DNA of 39,839 bases from assembly GCF_000746205.1 (NCBI RefSeq), contig NZ_KN050825.1:188651-228489 (forward strand), in the 5' to 3' direction. This stretch comes from Halorubrum sp. BV1. Lineage in GTDB: Archaea > Halobacteriota > Halobacteria > Halobacteriales > Haloferacaceae. Made by a program: the position numbers and the translations under genes. Every line of letters starts with the position of its first letter. Position 1 is the first letter of the stretch. Below, one piece after another: positions 30,926 to 39,740 of this stretch. The notes below the pieces were generated by a model, which saw only the letters and a program-made list of their open reading frames with translations, had not been told where the DNA came from and searched no databases.

Positions 30926-33124
30926 CTACAGCGACCCCGACGCCTGCGCCTGTTCGACGCGCCGCGCCGCCTGTGCCATCCGGTTCTCGGTCGCCGCCGC
31001 GAGCCCCGGCGGAAGCCCGCCGCGGGCCGCGGCCAGTCGCTCTTCGATCCGAGCGATCCGGTCTGCGACCGCTTCCAACTGCCGGGTCGCGCCGGGCGCG
31101 TCGCCCTCGCGGGCCCGCGCCTCGGCGCGCTCGGCGGCCTCGACCGCGGCCGCGAGCGCGCGTTCGAGTCCGGTGATGGCGCTCGACGGACCGCCGGCGT
31201 CGCCCGCGCTCCCATCGCCATCCTCGCTGTCGCCGCTCCCGGCGTCCGCATCGTCGTCGTCACCGTCCCCGCTCGCCGCGGCCACCTCCGCGCGGGTCTC
31301 CTCGGCGACGTCGGCGACGAACCCGGCCAGCGAGGCCGCGCCCGTCTCCGGGCGCTCGATCCGGATCGGCGAACCGGTTTCCGCCCCGGCGTCGTCGACC
31401 GACGGAGTGACCCGGTACGCGCCGATCTCAGCCGCCGCGTCGCGCACCTCGGCCGTGTACGCGCCGCCCGCGTGGACGTACACCGCGTCGGTTCCGTCGA
31501 CCGCGGAGTCGTAGATCCGCCCGGCGAAGTCGTCTTCGAGCGCGGCGCGCGCCAGTTCGGTCTCGCCGGCCGCCTCGCCGATCTCGACTCGCGTCGCGTC
31601 CTCGCGGGCGACGAGCGGGATATCCCCCTCCACGCCGGCGACCGTGGTCTCGTCGGCCGCGACGCGTAGTCGCTCGCTGTGCGGCGTCCGTCCCGCGCCG
31701 TTGACCGTGAGACGGTGGTCGCCCTCCGGGACGCCCTCGGCGACGGCGACGCCGCCGAACGTCGGAACCATCTCGGGAGCACTTTCGATCAACACGACCG
31801 ACTCGACGGTCGACTCGGTCACCGTCAGCCCCTCGCCGTCCGGTGCCTCGTCGCTCTCGACCGCCTCCGTGACGCGAGCGACGAGCCCGTCAAACGCGGC
31901 GGCGGCCTCGTCTCCGATCCCCGCGCGGTCGGCGACGGCCTCGTACCGGGCCGCGAGCTCCGCGCGATGGTTGCCGGCGCTGATGTCGGCCGCCGGATTC
32001 TCGTAGCGGGGCTGTTCCCACGGCACGCCGGTCGTCGTGATGTGGCTCGCGACCGCGTCCTCGACCGCCTCCGGAACCGCGAACTCGAAGCTGAGCTGCG
32101 GGCCTGAAAAGGCCGATATGTCCTCTAACTCGGCCGTTTCGACGAGTTCGTAGGAAACGACAGACTCGACGGCGTCGGTCGCCTCGGGGTCGTCTCGGTC
32201 CCGGTGACGGAACGCGACGCCCGTCTCTCGAAGCGGGAGCTCCGTTGGCGGCGCGGCGAGGGCGTCGAGCGACCGGACCGTGAGCGCCTCGTCGACCAGC
32301 GAGTCGGCGGTCACGGCGGGGAGGTCGGGGTGGTCGTAGATCGGCTCGCCCTCGTACTCGGGGACGACGAACGGGAGCCGCATCCCCTCGTCGCGTGGGA
32401 GCCCGTACGCGATGGGGACGCCGAGTAGGTCCTCTATTGTGTCGATCGTCGCGTTCGTGATGTCGGCGAGCAGGCCGTCGCCGCCGACGCGCTGGAACCC
32501 GTCGGGAATATCGTTGACGGAGAGCGTGCTGGAGTGCGAGCCGAGTTCAGTGAGAATCCGCGGGACGCGGTCGGGGTCGGGATCGAGGAACTCGTTGTTC
32601 GGGACGCTTCGAGAGTGCGAGCTGGCGACGTACAGCTGCGGCTCGCCGGTGTCGAGGTCCACGAACACATGGAGCACCTCCCAGTCGTGCCAGTGGAAGT
32701 TCGCGGTGAACTGGTCGAACGCGGAGTACAACCAGAACTGGACGACCGCGAGCGGCGAGTCCTCATAGCGGACGCCGTGATAGAAGACGGTCGGGTCGGG
32801 AGGGACGCCGGCCGCGTCGTAGCGCTCGTGATACCCGTCGAAGGCGTCGAGCCCGTCGACGACCGTCTCGCCGCCTTCCTCTGTGGCGTACGGACGCGGG
32901 TCGGTCGGGAACCACGGCTCCGCGGCGTCGAAGTACAGCGTCGGCGCGAACCGCGCGGCGAGTTCGGCGAGCCGCTCCGGATCCATGTCGGTCGTCGCGG
33001 TGTCGTCCGGTTCCGAGCCGGAGCAGCCGGCGACCGCGGCGCTCCCGGCTCCGGCGAGCGCGCCGAGCACGGTCCGCCGGTCGACGGCCCGGCGGTCGGC
33101 GTCCGGATTCGGCCGATCGGTCAC
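30926..33124 (-). CDS. Large Tat-type lipoprotein of unknown function
   Basis: A 732-residue exported lipoprotein. A twin-arginine signal (RRTVLGALAGAGSAAVAGC) ends in a lipobox, with lipidated Cys near residue 34. Residues about 55-300 contain FAPTLYFDAAEPWFPTDPR, FHWHDWEVLHVFVD and YVASSHS. These are reminiscent of Vps62/NPP1-like folds, where a His/Asp/Trp-Glu set binds metal, but the match is weak. A middle region (about 430-630) looks beta-rich. An acidic Gly/Ser/Asp linker (about 625-655) leads to a helical C-terminal coiled coil. GTG at 33124 is the start; it overlaps the TGA of an upstream 21-codon ORF as GTGA. Confidence 0.7.
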   Translation of the reverse strand: MTDRPNPDADRRAVDRRTVLGALAGAGSAAVAGCSGSEPDDTATTDMDPERLAELAARFAPTLYFDAAEPWFPTDPRPYATEEGGETVVDGLDAFDGYHERYDAAGVPPDPTVFYHGVRYEDSPLAVVQFWLYSAFDQFTANFHWHDWEVLHVFVDLDTGEPQLYVASSHSRSVPNNEFLDPDPDRVPRILTELGSHSSTLSVNDIPDGFQRVGGDGLLADITNATIDTIEDLLGVPIAYGLPRDEGMRLPFVVPEYEGEPIYDHPDLPAVTADSLVDEALTVRSLDALAAPPTELPLRETGVAFRHRDRDDPEATDAVESVVSYELVETAELEDISAFSGPQLSFEFAVPEAVEDAVASHITTTGVPWEQPRYENPAADISAGNHRAELAARYEAVADRAGIGDEAAAAFDGLVARVTEAVESDEAPDGEGLTVTESTVESVVLIESAPEMVPTFGGVAVAEGVPEGDHRLTVNGAGRTPHSERLRVAADETTVAGVEGDIPLVAREDATRVEIGEAAGETELARAALEDDFAGRIYDSAVDGTDAVYVHAGGAYTAEVRDAAAEIGAYRVTPSVDDAGAETGSPIRIERPETGAASLAGFVADVAEETRAEVAAASGDGDDDDADAGSGDSEDGDGSAGDAGGPSSAITGLERALAAAVEAAERAEARAREGDAPGATRQLEAVADRIARIEERLAAARGGLPPGLAAATENRMAQAARRVEQAQASGSL

Positions 33125-33186
33125 GGGCGACCCACCCGGCCGTCCGAATCCGGACCGTTTGTCGGGGACCGCAACTCCGTGTTCAT
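33121..33186 (-). CDS. Short ORF translationally coupled to the lipoprotein gene
   Basis: ATG at 33186 opens a 21-residue frame (MNTELRSPTNGPDSDGRVGR plus P) whose TGA overlaps the GTG start of the lipoprotein gene by four bases. ACTTATTCG near 33214-33222 lies about 28-36 bases before the ATG, so this ORF, not the lipoprotein, is placed for leaderless translation. It may be a leader peptide that delivers ribosomes to the GTG start. It is too short and low in complexity to prove as a gene. Confidence 0.4.
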   Translation of the reverse strand: MNTELRSPTNGPDSDGRVGRP

Positions 33187-33256
33187 GTCAGTAGCTCACG
33201 ACCGTAGCGGCGAATAAGTCTTCTGACGCGGTGCAGTGTCGGCTCACCGGCCGGCG

Positions 33257-33568
33257 CTAGAATCGCTCGCGGAGCTCGCCGCGGAGGTCGTCGAGGTCGA
33301 GGTCCTTCATCGCGAGCAGCACCAAGAGGTGGTAGACGAGGTCGGCGCTCTCGGCCGTAAGCTCGTCGAGGTCGTCGTCCTTCGCCGCGAGGATAGCCTC
33401 TGTCGACTCCTCGCCGATCTTCTCTAAGACGGCGTTTTCACCCTTCTCGTGGGTGAATAAGGAGGCGGTGTACGACCCTTCGGGAAGCTCGGCTTTCCGG
33501 GACTCGATGGTGGCGAACAGCGCGTCGAGGACGGCCTCGTTGGTCGCTTCCGCCTCGGGGTCGCTCAC
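33257..33568 (-). CDS. hisE: Phosphoribosyl-ATP pyrophosphatase
   Basis: A 103-residue all-helical enzyme of histidine biosynthesis that hydrolyses phosphoribosyl-ATP to phosphoribosyl-AMP. Signature segments are SYTASLFTHEKGENAVLEKIGEESTEAILAAKDDD (about 32-66) and ESADLVYHLLVLLA (about 73-86); the Glu/Asp residues bind magnesium. The length is normal for a stand-alone HisE. The start codon is GTG at 33568, overlapping the pdxT stop as GTGA, so translation is coupled to pdxT. No other his gene lies in the window. Confidence 0.94.
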   Translation of the reverse strand: MSDPEAEATNEAVLDALFATIESRKAELPEGSYTASLFTHEKGENAVLEKIGEESTEAILAAKDDDLDELTAESADLVYHLLVLLAMKDLDLDDLRGELRERF

Positions 33569-34158
33569 GCCATCACCTCCTGCTCGGGGAAGAAGGCGAG
33601 ATCGTGGATCCGCGGGTCATCGGTGAGCTCCGGGTGGAACGCGGTGGCGAGGACGGGACCGTCGCGCACCGCGACCGGCCCGCCGTCGACGGTCGCGAGG
33701 ACCTCGACGTCCGGGCCGACGTCGTCGATGAGCGGTGCACGGATGAACACCGCGTGGAACGGGTCGTCGAGTCCGTCGACCGACAGCGCCGCCTCGAAGG
33801 AGTCCTTCTGTCTCCCGAACGCGTTCCGGTCGACCGAGACGTCGACAAGACCGAGCGGGTCGACGCGGTCGTCTTTCGCGTCGCGGGCGCAGACGATGAG
33901 GCCGGCGCAGGTCGCGAGCGCGGGCTTGCCGGCCGCGACGTGGTCGCGGATCTCGGCGGCGATGCCCTCGCGGTGGAGCAGCCGCGAGATCGTCGTCGAC
34001 TCGCCGCCCGGTACGAGGAGGACGTCGCAGTCGGGCACGAGTCCCGCCTCGCTGATCTCGACGACGTCCACTGGCTCGTCGTGGGCGGCCGCGGCGTTCC
34101 GGACGGCCGCGGCGTGTTCGGCCACGTCGCCCTGCACGGCGATGACGCCTGCTTGCAT
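33565..34158 (-). CDS. pdxT: Pyridoxal 5'-phosphate synthase glutaminase subunit PdxT
   Basis: A 197-residue class I glutaminase that supplies ammonia to PdxS for pyridoxal phosphate synthesis. The oxyanion loop is PGGESTTI (50-57). The nucleophile Cys84 sits in ATCAGLIV, and the His/Glu pair is H175 and E177 in AFHPELTDDPR. MQAGVIAVQGDVAEH is the standard N-terminus. pdxS is not in the window. It overlaps hisE by four bases and lies 129 bases downstream of the Sec61beta gene on the same strand. Confidence 0.95.
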   Translation of the reverse strand: MQAGVIAVQGDVAEHAAAVRNAAAAHDEPVDVVEISEAGLVPDCDVLLVPGGESTTISRLLHREGIAAEIRDHVAAGKPALATCAGLIVCARDAKDDRVDPLGLVDVSVDRNAFGRQKDSFEAALSVDGLDDPFHAVFIRAPLIDDVGPDVEVLATVDGGPVAVRDGPVLATAFHPELTDDPRIHDLAFFPEQEVMA

Positions 34159-34287
34159 GACTGGCGATCCGTCGAGGACGGGGAAAAAGGGCGCGCTACG
34201 CGGACGGCCGTCGATCGACCGGCAGTCGATCGATCGGCGGCCTGTCGAGTCTGTCGTCGAGCGTCGCGGTCGACGCTCTCGGCCGAT

Positions 34288-34452
34288 CTACGCGACGGTC
34301 AGGGAGAGTATCTGGACGAACACGCCGAAGAGGACACAAAAGGCGAGGACGGTCTTCGGATTCATCGTGATCGCGTCCCGACCCTGGTTGTCGAAGTAGC
34401 GGACCAGTCCCGCACTCGACATCAGGCCGCCGGAGTTGGAGCCACTGCTCAT
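34288..34452 (-). CDS. Preprotein translocase subunit Sec61beta (archaeal SecG)
   Basis: A 54-residue tail-anchored membrane protein of the SecYE-beta translocon. It reads MSSGSNSGGLMSSAGLVRYF, then DNQGRDAITMNPKTVLAFCV and one membrane helix ending LTVA. The Gly/Ser-rich start, SSAGLVRYFD and NPKTVL are hallmarks of archaeal Sec61beta. It is easily missed because of its size. GTTTAGAAC at 34476-34484 (minus strand) lies 24-32 bases upstream of the ATG. It precedes pdxT and hisE on the same strand. A 23-bp repeat array lies about 80 bases upstream. Confidence 0.95.
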   Translation of the reverse strand: MSSGSNSGGLMSSAGLVRYFDNQGRDAITMNPKTVLAFCVLFGVFVQILSLTVA

Positions 34453-34532
34453 ACACTGTGTTCCGTCTCACCGCGTTCTAAACGTTTCGCTCGCGTCTCG
34501 GCCCCGGGCGCTCGGCCTCCGGGTCCGCCAAC

Positions 34533-34635
34533 CGCGCCCGGCGGTCTCGCTGTCCCGCGCCCGGCGGTCTCGCTGTCCCGCGCCCGGCGGTCTCGCTGTC
34601 CCGCGCCCGGCGGTCTCGCTGTCCCGCGCCCGGCG
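34533..34635. repeat. Four and a half tandem copies of a 23-bp repeat
   Basis: Identical copies start at 34533, 34556, 34579 and 34602, with an 11-base partial copy at 34625-34635. The unit begins cgcgcccggcggtctcgc and ends tgtcc. It lies between the divergent Sec61beta and thioredoxin promoters. The unit length is not a multiple of three, which fits a non-coding position. There are no spacers. Confidence 0.97.
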
Positions 34636-34666
34636 ATTCTGTACCCGAATACGCACAAGTGGGAAA

Positions 34667-34675
34667 CCCTTATGC
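34667..34675 (+). promoter_or_regulatory. TATA-like box of the thioredoxin gene
   Basis: CCCTTATGC lies 28-36 bases before ATG 34704 and 31 bases after the end of the repeat array, so repeat copy number alters only sequence upstream of the promoter. Confidence 0.5.
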
Positions 34676-34703
34676 GCGGTGCGACGGTACGTTGCGGCGG
34701 ATA

Positions 34704-34973
34704 ATGACTGTTCGACTGCTGGATTTTCACGCAGACTGGTGTGGCCCGTGTAAGACGCAGGACCCGATCCTCGAGGAGATTGAGGAGGACCTCGGCGACG
34801 CCTTCGAACTGCAGAAGGTGAACGTCGACGAGGAGCAGGACGTCGCCAACCAGTATCAGGTGCGATCGCTTCCGACACTGATCGTCGAGAACGACGACGG
34901 CGTCGTCGACCGGTTCGTGGGCGTCACACAGCGGGAAGACATCGAAGCGGCGCTCGCCGAGGCGGGCGCGTAG
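34704..34973 (+). CDS. Thioredoxin-family protein
   Basis: An 89-residue small disulfide reductase. The active site WCGPC is at residues 12-16 (LLDFHADWCGPCKTQDPIL). The cis-Pro segment RSLPTLIV is at about 53-60, followed by GVTQREDIEAAL. At 89 residues it is shorter than the usual 105, lacking the first beta-alpha unit, as in other short archaeal thioredoxins. ATG at 34704 is the first codon before the core. It could serve the ArsC-type enzyme at 23588 as reductant, but there is no linkage evidence. Confidence 0.93.
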   Translation: MTVRLLDFHADWCGPCKTQDPILEEIEEDLGDAFELQKVNVDEEQDVANQYQVRSLPTLIVENDDGVVDRFVGVTQREDIEAALAEAGA

Positions 34974-35049
34974 CCGGACAGTCGGACGCGGTCCGTCGTG
35001 ACCGGCGGCGTCTCGCAAGCTTTTACAGCGTCGCCACGACAGTAGTCGT

Positions 35050-35199
35050 ATGGCTAGTTTCGACGCCGCGGAACGCCGCAACCTCGATCGACACATCTGC
35101 ATGCGCTGTAACGCTCGCAACTCTCCCGACGCCGACCGCTGCCGCAAGTGCGGCTACACGAAGCTCCGCCCGAAGGCGAAGGAACGCCGCGCCGCGTAA
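35050..35199 (+). CDS. rpl40e: 50S ribosomal protein L40e
   Basis: A 49-residue zinc-ribbon ribosomal protein. The sequence runs MASFDAAERRNLDRHICMRC, then an Arg/Asn loop and CRKCGYTKLRPKAKERRAA. The four zinc ligands are C17, C20, C31 and C34. The length is normal for archaeal L40e, which in eukaryotes is fused to ubiquitin. GCTTTTACAG at 35019-35028 lies 22-31 bases upstream and fits a leaderless promoter. It is too short for ordinary ORF listings but unmistakable by motif. Confidence 0.96.
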   Translation: MASFDAAERRNLDRHICMRCNARNSPDADRCRKCGYTKLRPKAKERRAA

Positions 35200-35298
35200 A
35201 CCACTCAGGGAATCGGCGTCGATTCACCGATCGCCGGTACCCGTTTCCGTTTCCGTTTCGAAGCGTCTCCGAGTCCGGCGTCCGTTCGTTCGATCGGT

Positions 35299-37992
35299 TC
35301 AATCGTCCGCGAGCGACGCCGCGTCGAGTTCCGCCGCGTCCTCGCGGCGCACCGTCGACCGGTTCGACCGGGGGTCCTTCTCGACGGTGACGAGGTCGTC
35401 TGCGGCCCCAACCAGCTCGTCGTCGTGGCTGACGATGAGGATCTGTCGAACGCCGAACCCGCGCATCTCCTCGACGAGGCGCACGAGCCGGGAGACGTGG
35501 CCGGAATCGAGAAAGACCGTCGGCTCATCGAGGATGAGCGGCGGCGTCGGCGCTGCGCCCTCGATCCCCTCCGAGAGCAGCCGGTAGATCGCACAGCGCA
35601 ACGAGAGGTTGAACAGGGCGCGCTCGCCGCCGGAGAGCTGTTCCGGATCCAGCGCCTCCCCGTCCTTCTGACACACCGTGAGCACGTACTCGCCGTCGAG
35701 TTCGATGTGCGAGTAGGCGTCGTTGCCGTAGACGAGTTCGAACGTCTCGTTGAGGGTGCGCTCCAACTCGGCGACGTTTCGCTGGCGCAGTTCCGCGCGC
35801 AGGTCGCCGTACATCGCCTCCAGTTCGCTCGTCTCCGCGTGGAGCGCTTCGAGCGCGTCCACCCGCTCTGTGAGCGATTCGCGCTCCTCGCGGAGGGTCT
35901 CTAACTCTCGGAGTTCGCCTTTCACGCCGCCGATCGCGTTCTCGATTTCGGTCCGGCGGTCCGCGAGCCGGTCGAGCTCCTCGTCGACCTCCTCGAGGTA
36001 CTCCTCGGCCTGCGCTTTCTTCGCTCTCGCCGTCTCGACCGCGTCCTCGTCGACCGCGTCGGCGATCTCGTCGCGTCGCTCGCGCTTGTCCGCGAGGCGG
36101 TCGCGTCGCTCGTCGTTCACCTCCGTTAGGTTCTCCCGCTTCTCGCGGTGCCGCTCGATCGCGTCTTCCGCGTCTGCGATAGCCGAGAGCCGCTCTTCGA
36201 TCGCGGCCACCGCCTCCCGGACGTCCTCAATCGCTGCGAGCGCCTCCTCCAACTCTGCCACGCGATCCGCGGCCGTCTCGGCCTCCTCCCGTTTCTGGGC
36301 GGCGACCTCGCGGGTCTCTTCGGCCTCCGCGCGGAGGTCGGCGGCGCGCTCGCGCTTCTCCGTGGCCGCCTCTCGCTTCCGTTCCACCTCCGACCGCTTC
36401 TCGTCGACCCGCTCGCCGAGGGCCTGGATCCGGTCGTCTATCTCGTCGAGCCGGTCGGCCGCGCTCGCGAGGTCGGTCAGTTCCGCGACCCGGTCGTCGA
36501 GATCGCTCTCTCGCTCGCGGGCGTCCTCCAGTTCCGCCTCCAGCTCGGCGACTCGCTCGCGGTCCTCGTCGATCCCGCTCGCGTGCGGGGAGTCCGCGAC
36601 CGGCTGGCCGCACTCGGGACACTTCCCGGCCGCGAGCAGCTCCTCTGCCTCCGCGACGCGATCGCGGGCGTTCTTCACCTCCGCTTCCAGCTCCGCGATC
36701 CGCTCACGGACCTCGCCGCGCCGCTCGCGGAGGACCTCCCGCCGGTCGGCCGCCCCGTCGGGGTCGACGTCGGCGTCGGCGGTCGCGAACCGCTCGCGCA
36801 GCGTCTCGGCCTCCCCACGAAGCTCCTCGATCGACGCCTCGCGGTCGGCGGCCTCCTCCGCGGCCGCCTCGGCCTCCGCGGCGAGGTCGGCGGCCGCTGA
36901 CTCCGCCTCCGCGGCGCGCTCGTCGCGGTCGGCGGCCTTCTCGGCGAGGTTCGTCGCCTGATTACGGAACGCCTCGGCGTTCACCCGCTCGTCGTCGAGT
37001 TCGTCGCGGATCTCGCTCTCGCGGTCGGCAAGCTCCTCGCGCCGCTCGGCGATGGCCTCGTCGCTCGCCGCGTCGAGCCCGGCGTCGTCGAGTCGGTCGG
37101 CGATCTCGCCTTCGATCTCTCCGATCCGCTCGCGAGCCTCGCGGACCGCGTCGCGGTGCTCGTCGCGCTCGCGTTCGGCCGCCCGGATCGCCGCTTCGAT
37201 CTCGTCTATCTCCGCCTCGACCGCCTCCAGCGTCTCGCGTTTCTCCGCGTGGGTCGACAGCGTCTCGGCGGCGGCCTCTCGGGTCTGTTTCGCCTGTTCG
37301 CGCTGCGTCTCGCACCGATCGATCTCGTCTGTGACCTCCGAGAGTTCGGTTTCGAGCCCGTTGAGCCGGTCGTGGAGATCCTTCGCTTCCTTCGTTTCGA
37401 TCTGGCCGTCGAGCTGGTCGAGCCGCCCGCGCCGGTTCTCCAAGACGTCCTCGACGCCGAGACGGGCGTCGCCCGCGCGCTCGCGGTACTCCTCCAGTTT
37501 CCCGAGCTGGAGCAGGTCGTCTATCGTGTCCTGGCGCTCGCGGGGAGTGGCGTTGATCAGCTTGTTCACCTCGCCCTGCCGGACGTACGCGCAGTTGACG
37601 AACGCCTCGGCGTCCATCCGGAGCAGCTCGGTGACGAACTCCCGCACGGCACGCGCGCCGTCACGGACCACGTCTTCTCCGTCCGTCGATTCGAGGGTGC
37701 ACTGGTGGTCGATCCGCCCGTCGTACGCCTTGAGTCGCCGCTCGACGTGGTAGGACGCGCCGTCGTGGGTGAACCACAGGTCGACTTCGGTCTCTTCTTC
37801 CCCGTTCGTGATCACGTCGTCGAGCGTGCCGTCGAGCGCCGTCGAGCCGTACAACGCGAAGAAACACGCCTCCAAGAGCGATGACTTCCCGCTGCCGTTG
37901 AGTCCGTGAATTACGGTGACGCCCTCGCTCAGCCGAAGGTCGGCGTCACCGTAGGGCTTGAAGTTCGAGAGCCGGACGCGGTCGAAGTTCAC
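35299..37992 (-). CDS. rad50: DNA double-strand break repair ATPase Rad50
   Basis: An 897-residue SMC-like ATPase. Walker A GLNGSGKSS is at 30-38 and the Q-loop segment VRQGEVNKLI is at about 137-146. Long coiled coils (about 180-440 and 480-720) flank the zinc hook CPECGQP (C458, C461). The ABC signature LSGGERALFNLSLRCAIYR and Walker B LILDEPTVFLD are near the C-terminus. It works with Mre11 in DNA end processing and chromosome copy control. The start is GTG at 37992, overlapping the mre11 stop as GTGA, so translation is coupled. All functional motifs are intact. Confidence 0.97.
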   Translation of the reverse strand: MNFDRVRLSNFKPYGDADLRLSEGVTVIHGLNGSGKSSLLEACFFALYGSTALDGTLDDVITNGEEETEVDLWFTHDGASYHVERRLKAYDGRIDHQCTLESTDGEDVVRDGARAVREFVTELLRMDAEAFVNCAYVRQGEVNKLINATPRERQDTIDDLLQLGKLEEYRERAGDARLGVEDVLENRRGRLDQLDGQIETKEAKDLHDRLNGLETELSEVTDEIDRCETQREQAKQTREAAAETLSTHAEKRETLEAVEAEIDEIEAAIRAAERERDEHRDAVREARERIGEIEGEIADRLDDAGLDAASDEAIAERREELADRESEIRDELDDERVNAEAFRNQATNLAEKAADRDERAAEAESAAADLAAEAEAAAEEAADREASIEELRGEAETLRERFATADADVDPDGAADRREVLRERRGEVRERIAELEAEVKNARDRVAEAEELLAAGKCPECGQPVADSPHASGIDEDRERVAELEAELEDARERESDLDDRVAELTDLASAADRLDEIDDRIQALGERVDEKRSEVERKREAATEKRERAADLRAEAEETREVAAQKREEAETAADRVAELEEALAAIEDVREAVAAIEERLSAIADAEDAIERHREKRENLTEVNDERRDRLADKRERRDEIADAVDEDAVETARAKKAQAEEYLEEVDEELDRLADRRTEIENAIGGVKGELRELETLREERESLTERVDALEALHAETSELEAMYGDLRAELRQRNVAELERTLNETFELVYGNDAYSHIELDGEYVLTVCQKDGEALDPEQLSGGERALFNLSLRCAIYRLLSEGIEGAAPTPPLILDEPTVFLDSGHVSRLVRLVEEMRGFGVRQILIVSHDDELVGAADDLVTVEKDPRSNRSTVRREDAAELDAASLADD

Positions 37993-39368
37993 AGGTAGTC
38001 CTCCATGGAGACTTGGCCGTCGATCGGATCGGCGTCATCAGTGGATGGTTCGTCGTCGCCGTCCGCGTCGTTATCGGCGTCTGCGTCACCGTCCGTGTCG
38101 TCAGCGCTGTCAGCCGTGTCCGCGCCATCGGTGGACGGTTCGGCGGTCCCGGTGGACGGTTCGGCGGCCCCGCCGGGTGTGTCGGTCCCGTCAGACGTGT
38201 CGGTCCCGCCGGACGCCGAGTCCTCGTTTCCGCCCTCTCCCCCGGAATCGAACGCGTCGAGATCGTCGAGCCGCTCTTCGACGCGTCGTTTCACCGTCTC
38301 CCTGACGGTGGTGTCGGGGACCGTCTCCGACCGGACCGCGTCTTCGACGTCGTTCGCGGCCGGCGAGAGCGACATCTCGTCGAGGCGCTCGCGGACCGCG
38401 TCTTCGGGGTCCGCGAAGCTCACGTCCACCTCGGCGTCCGTCTCGACCTCCCGGCGGTCGGTCACGCGGGCGATGAGCGCGCCCTCGTCGGTCGCGAACG
38501 CCTCGATCGCGGCCGGCGTGACCGGGTCGCCCTCGCCGGTCACGTCGACGAGGACGACTGCGTCGTCCAGATCGTACTGGCGCACCTGCTCGCGAACGCG
38601 CGACTCGCCTTCGCCCTCTCGGAGGTCGACCTCGACGAAGACGAACGGGCGCGTGTCGAGCGCGCGCCGTCGGATCTCCACGCGGTCGTCGCCGCCCGCG
38701 GCGTCCGCGTCGAAGGTGACGAGGTTGTATCCCCTGCCTGCCGTCTCGCTCGCGCTCGCGCGCTCTGTCGATCCCGGGTAGGTGACCCACGTGTCCGCGA
38801 CTTCGGCGACGTCCGGCGTGTGGTTGTCACCGAGGAGCATCGCGTCGAACGCCACGTCGCTCTCCGCGAGCACCTTCTCCGTGTCCCAGTCGGCGTAGCC
38901 GAACGGCTCGAACAGGCCGTGGGCGACTAAGGCGGCGTACTCCGCGTCGTGGTCAGCGAACGCGTAGTCGAGGTCGTCGCGGCGGGAGACGGGGACGTGA
39001 TCGAGCCCGTAGAAGGCGGTGTCGCCGACGACGGTCGGCGCGTCGCCGAGGCGGGTCGCGAGCCCCAGCCGCTCGAACAGGTCGAGCCACTGGCCGCCCC
39101 GGGTCGACTCGTGGTTGCCGACCACCGCGAGGAAGGGAATTCCGGCGTCGTCGAGCCGCCGGAGGACGGAGATCGTCCCCATCAGGTCGGGAAGGTCCGG
39201 TCGACGGTCGTGAAAGAGGTCGCCCGCGTGGACGACGGCGTCGACGTCGCCGTCGACGGCGTCGTCGACCACGGCGGCGAACGCGTCGAGGAAGTCCTGG
39301 CGTCGGACCGGCGAGTGGTATTGCGCGTACCCGATGTGGGTGTCGCCGGTGTGGATCACCCGTGTCAT
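37989..39368 (-). CDS. mre11: DNA double-strand break repair nuclease Mre11
   Basis: A 459-residue manganese-dependent nuclease. Metal-binding motifs are GDTHIGY (D9, H11), HAGDLFHDRRP (D50), VVGNHES (N85, H86), VAHGLFE and LLGDNHTP. The phosphoesterase core covers about 1-250. The last 90 residues are a low-complexity Asp/Thr/Gly/Ser tail, ending QVSMEDYL (452-459), which resembles a PCNA-interacting PIP box. ATG at 39368 has CCTAAACCCG (39391-39400) 23-32 bases upstream. It is followed by rad50 with a four-base overlap. Confidence 0.97.
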   Translation of the reverse strand: MTRVIHTGDTHIGYAQYHSPVRRQDFLDAFAAVVDDAVDGDVDAVVHAGDLFHDRRPDLPDLMGTISVLRRLDDAGIPFLAVVGNHESTRGGQWLDLFERLGLATRLGDAPTVVGDTAFYGLDHVPVSRRDDLDYAFADHDAEYAALVAHGLFEPFGYADWDTEKVLAESDVAFDAMLLGDNHTPDVAEVADTWVTYPGSTERASASETAGRGYNLVTFDADAAGGDDRVEIRRRALDTRPFVFVEVDLREGEGESRVREQVRQYDLDDAVVLVDVTGEGDPVTPAAIEAFATDEGALIARVTDRREVETDAEVDVSFADPEDAVRERLDEMSLSPAANDVEDAVRSETVPDTTVRETVKRRVEERLDDLDAFDSGGEGGNEDSASGGTDTSDGTDTPGGAAEPSTGTAEPSTDGADTADSADDTDGDADADNDADGDDEPSTDDADPIDGQVSMEDYL

Positions 39369-39446
39369 CTGTGCGCGTCTTGGCCGGTATCGGGTTTAGG
39401 GGTTCCGGGGGAACGGGTCGCGCTGACGCGGCCGAGCCGAGCCGCG

Positions 39447-39716
39447 TCACCCGGCGGCGGCCGCCCGGAATCGTCGATACGCGTCGAGCGCCTCGTGGCC
39501 CCGCTCTGCCGCCGCGTCGTCGCCGTCGCGCTCGGCGGCCGCGATCGCCTCGCGCAGGCGATTGAGCCCGCCGCCGTGGACGAATCCGGCGGCCCGTCTG
39601 AGGTCCGTGCGCGCCGCGTCCGCCTCGTCGATCACGGCGACGGCGGGGGACGTCGCGGTGTCGGTGCGTGTCGCGAGCGCGGCGAGCGCGCGTTTGACCG
39701 CGGTAGTGGAGACCAC
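39447..39716 (-). CDS. Small Ala/Arg-rich helical protein, unknown
   Basis: An 89-residue protein predicted to be all helical (VKRALAALATRTD, AVIDEADAARTDLRRAAGFV, GLNRLREAIAAAERDGDD, GHEALDAYRRFRAA). I do not recognise the family. The start codon is GTG at 39716. The palindromic GTTAAC at 39741-39746 lies 25 bases upstream and fits a leaderless promoter. It lies just upstream of mre11 on the same strand, 78 bases away, so co-transcription is possible, although mre11 has its own TATA-like box. Confidence 0.6.
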   Translation of the reverse strand: MVSTTAVKRALAALATRTDTATSPAVAVIDEADAARTDLRRAAGFVHGGGLNRLREAIAAAERDGDDAAAERGHEALDAYRRFRAAAAG

Positions 39717-39740
39717 GCGCGCTCTGCGTCGCTATCGCTT

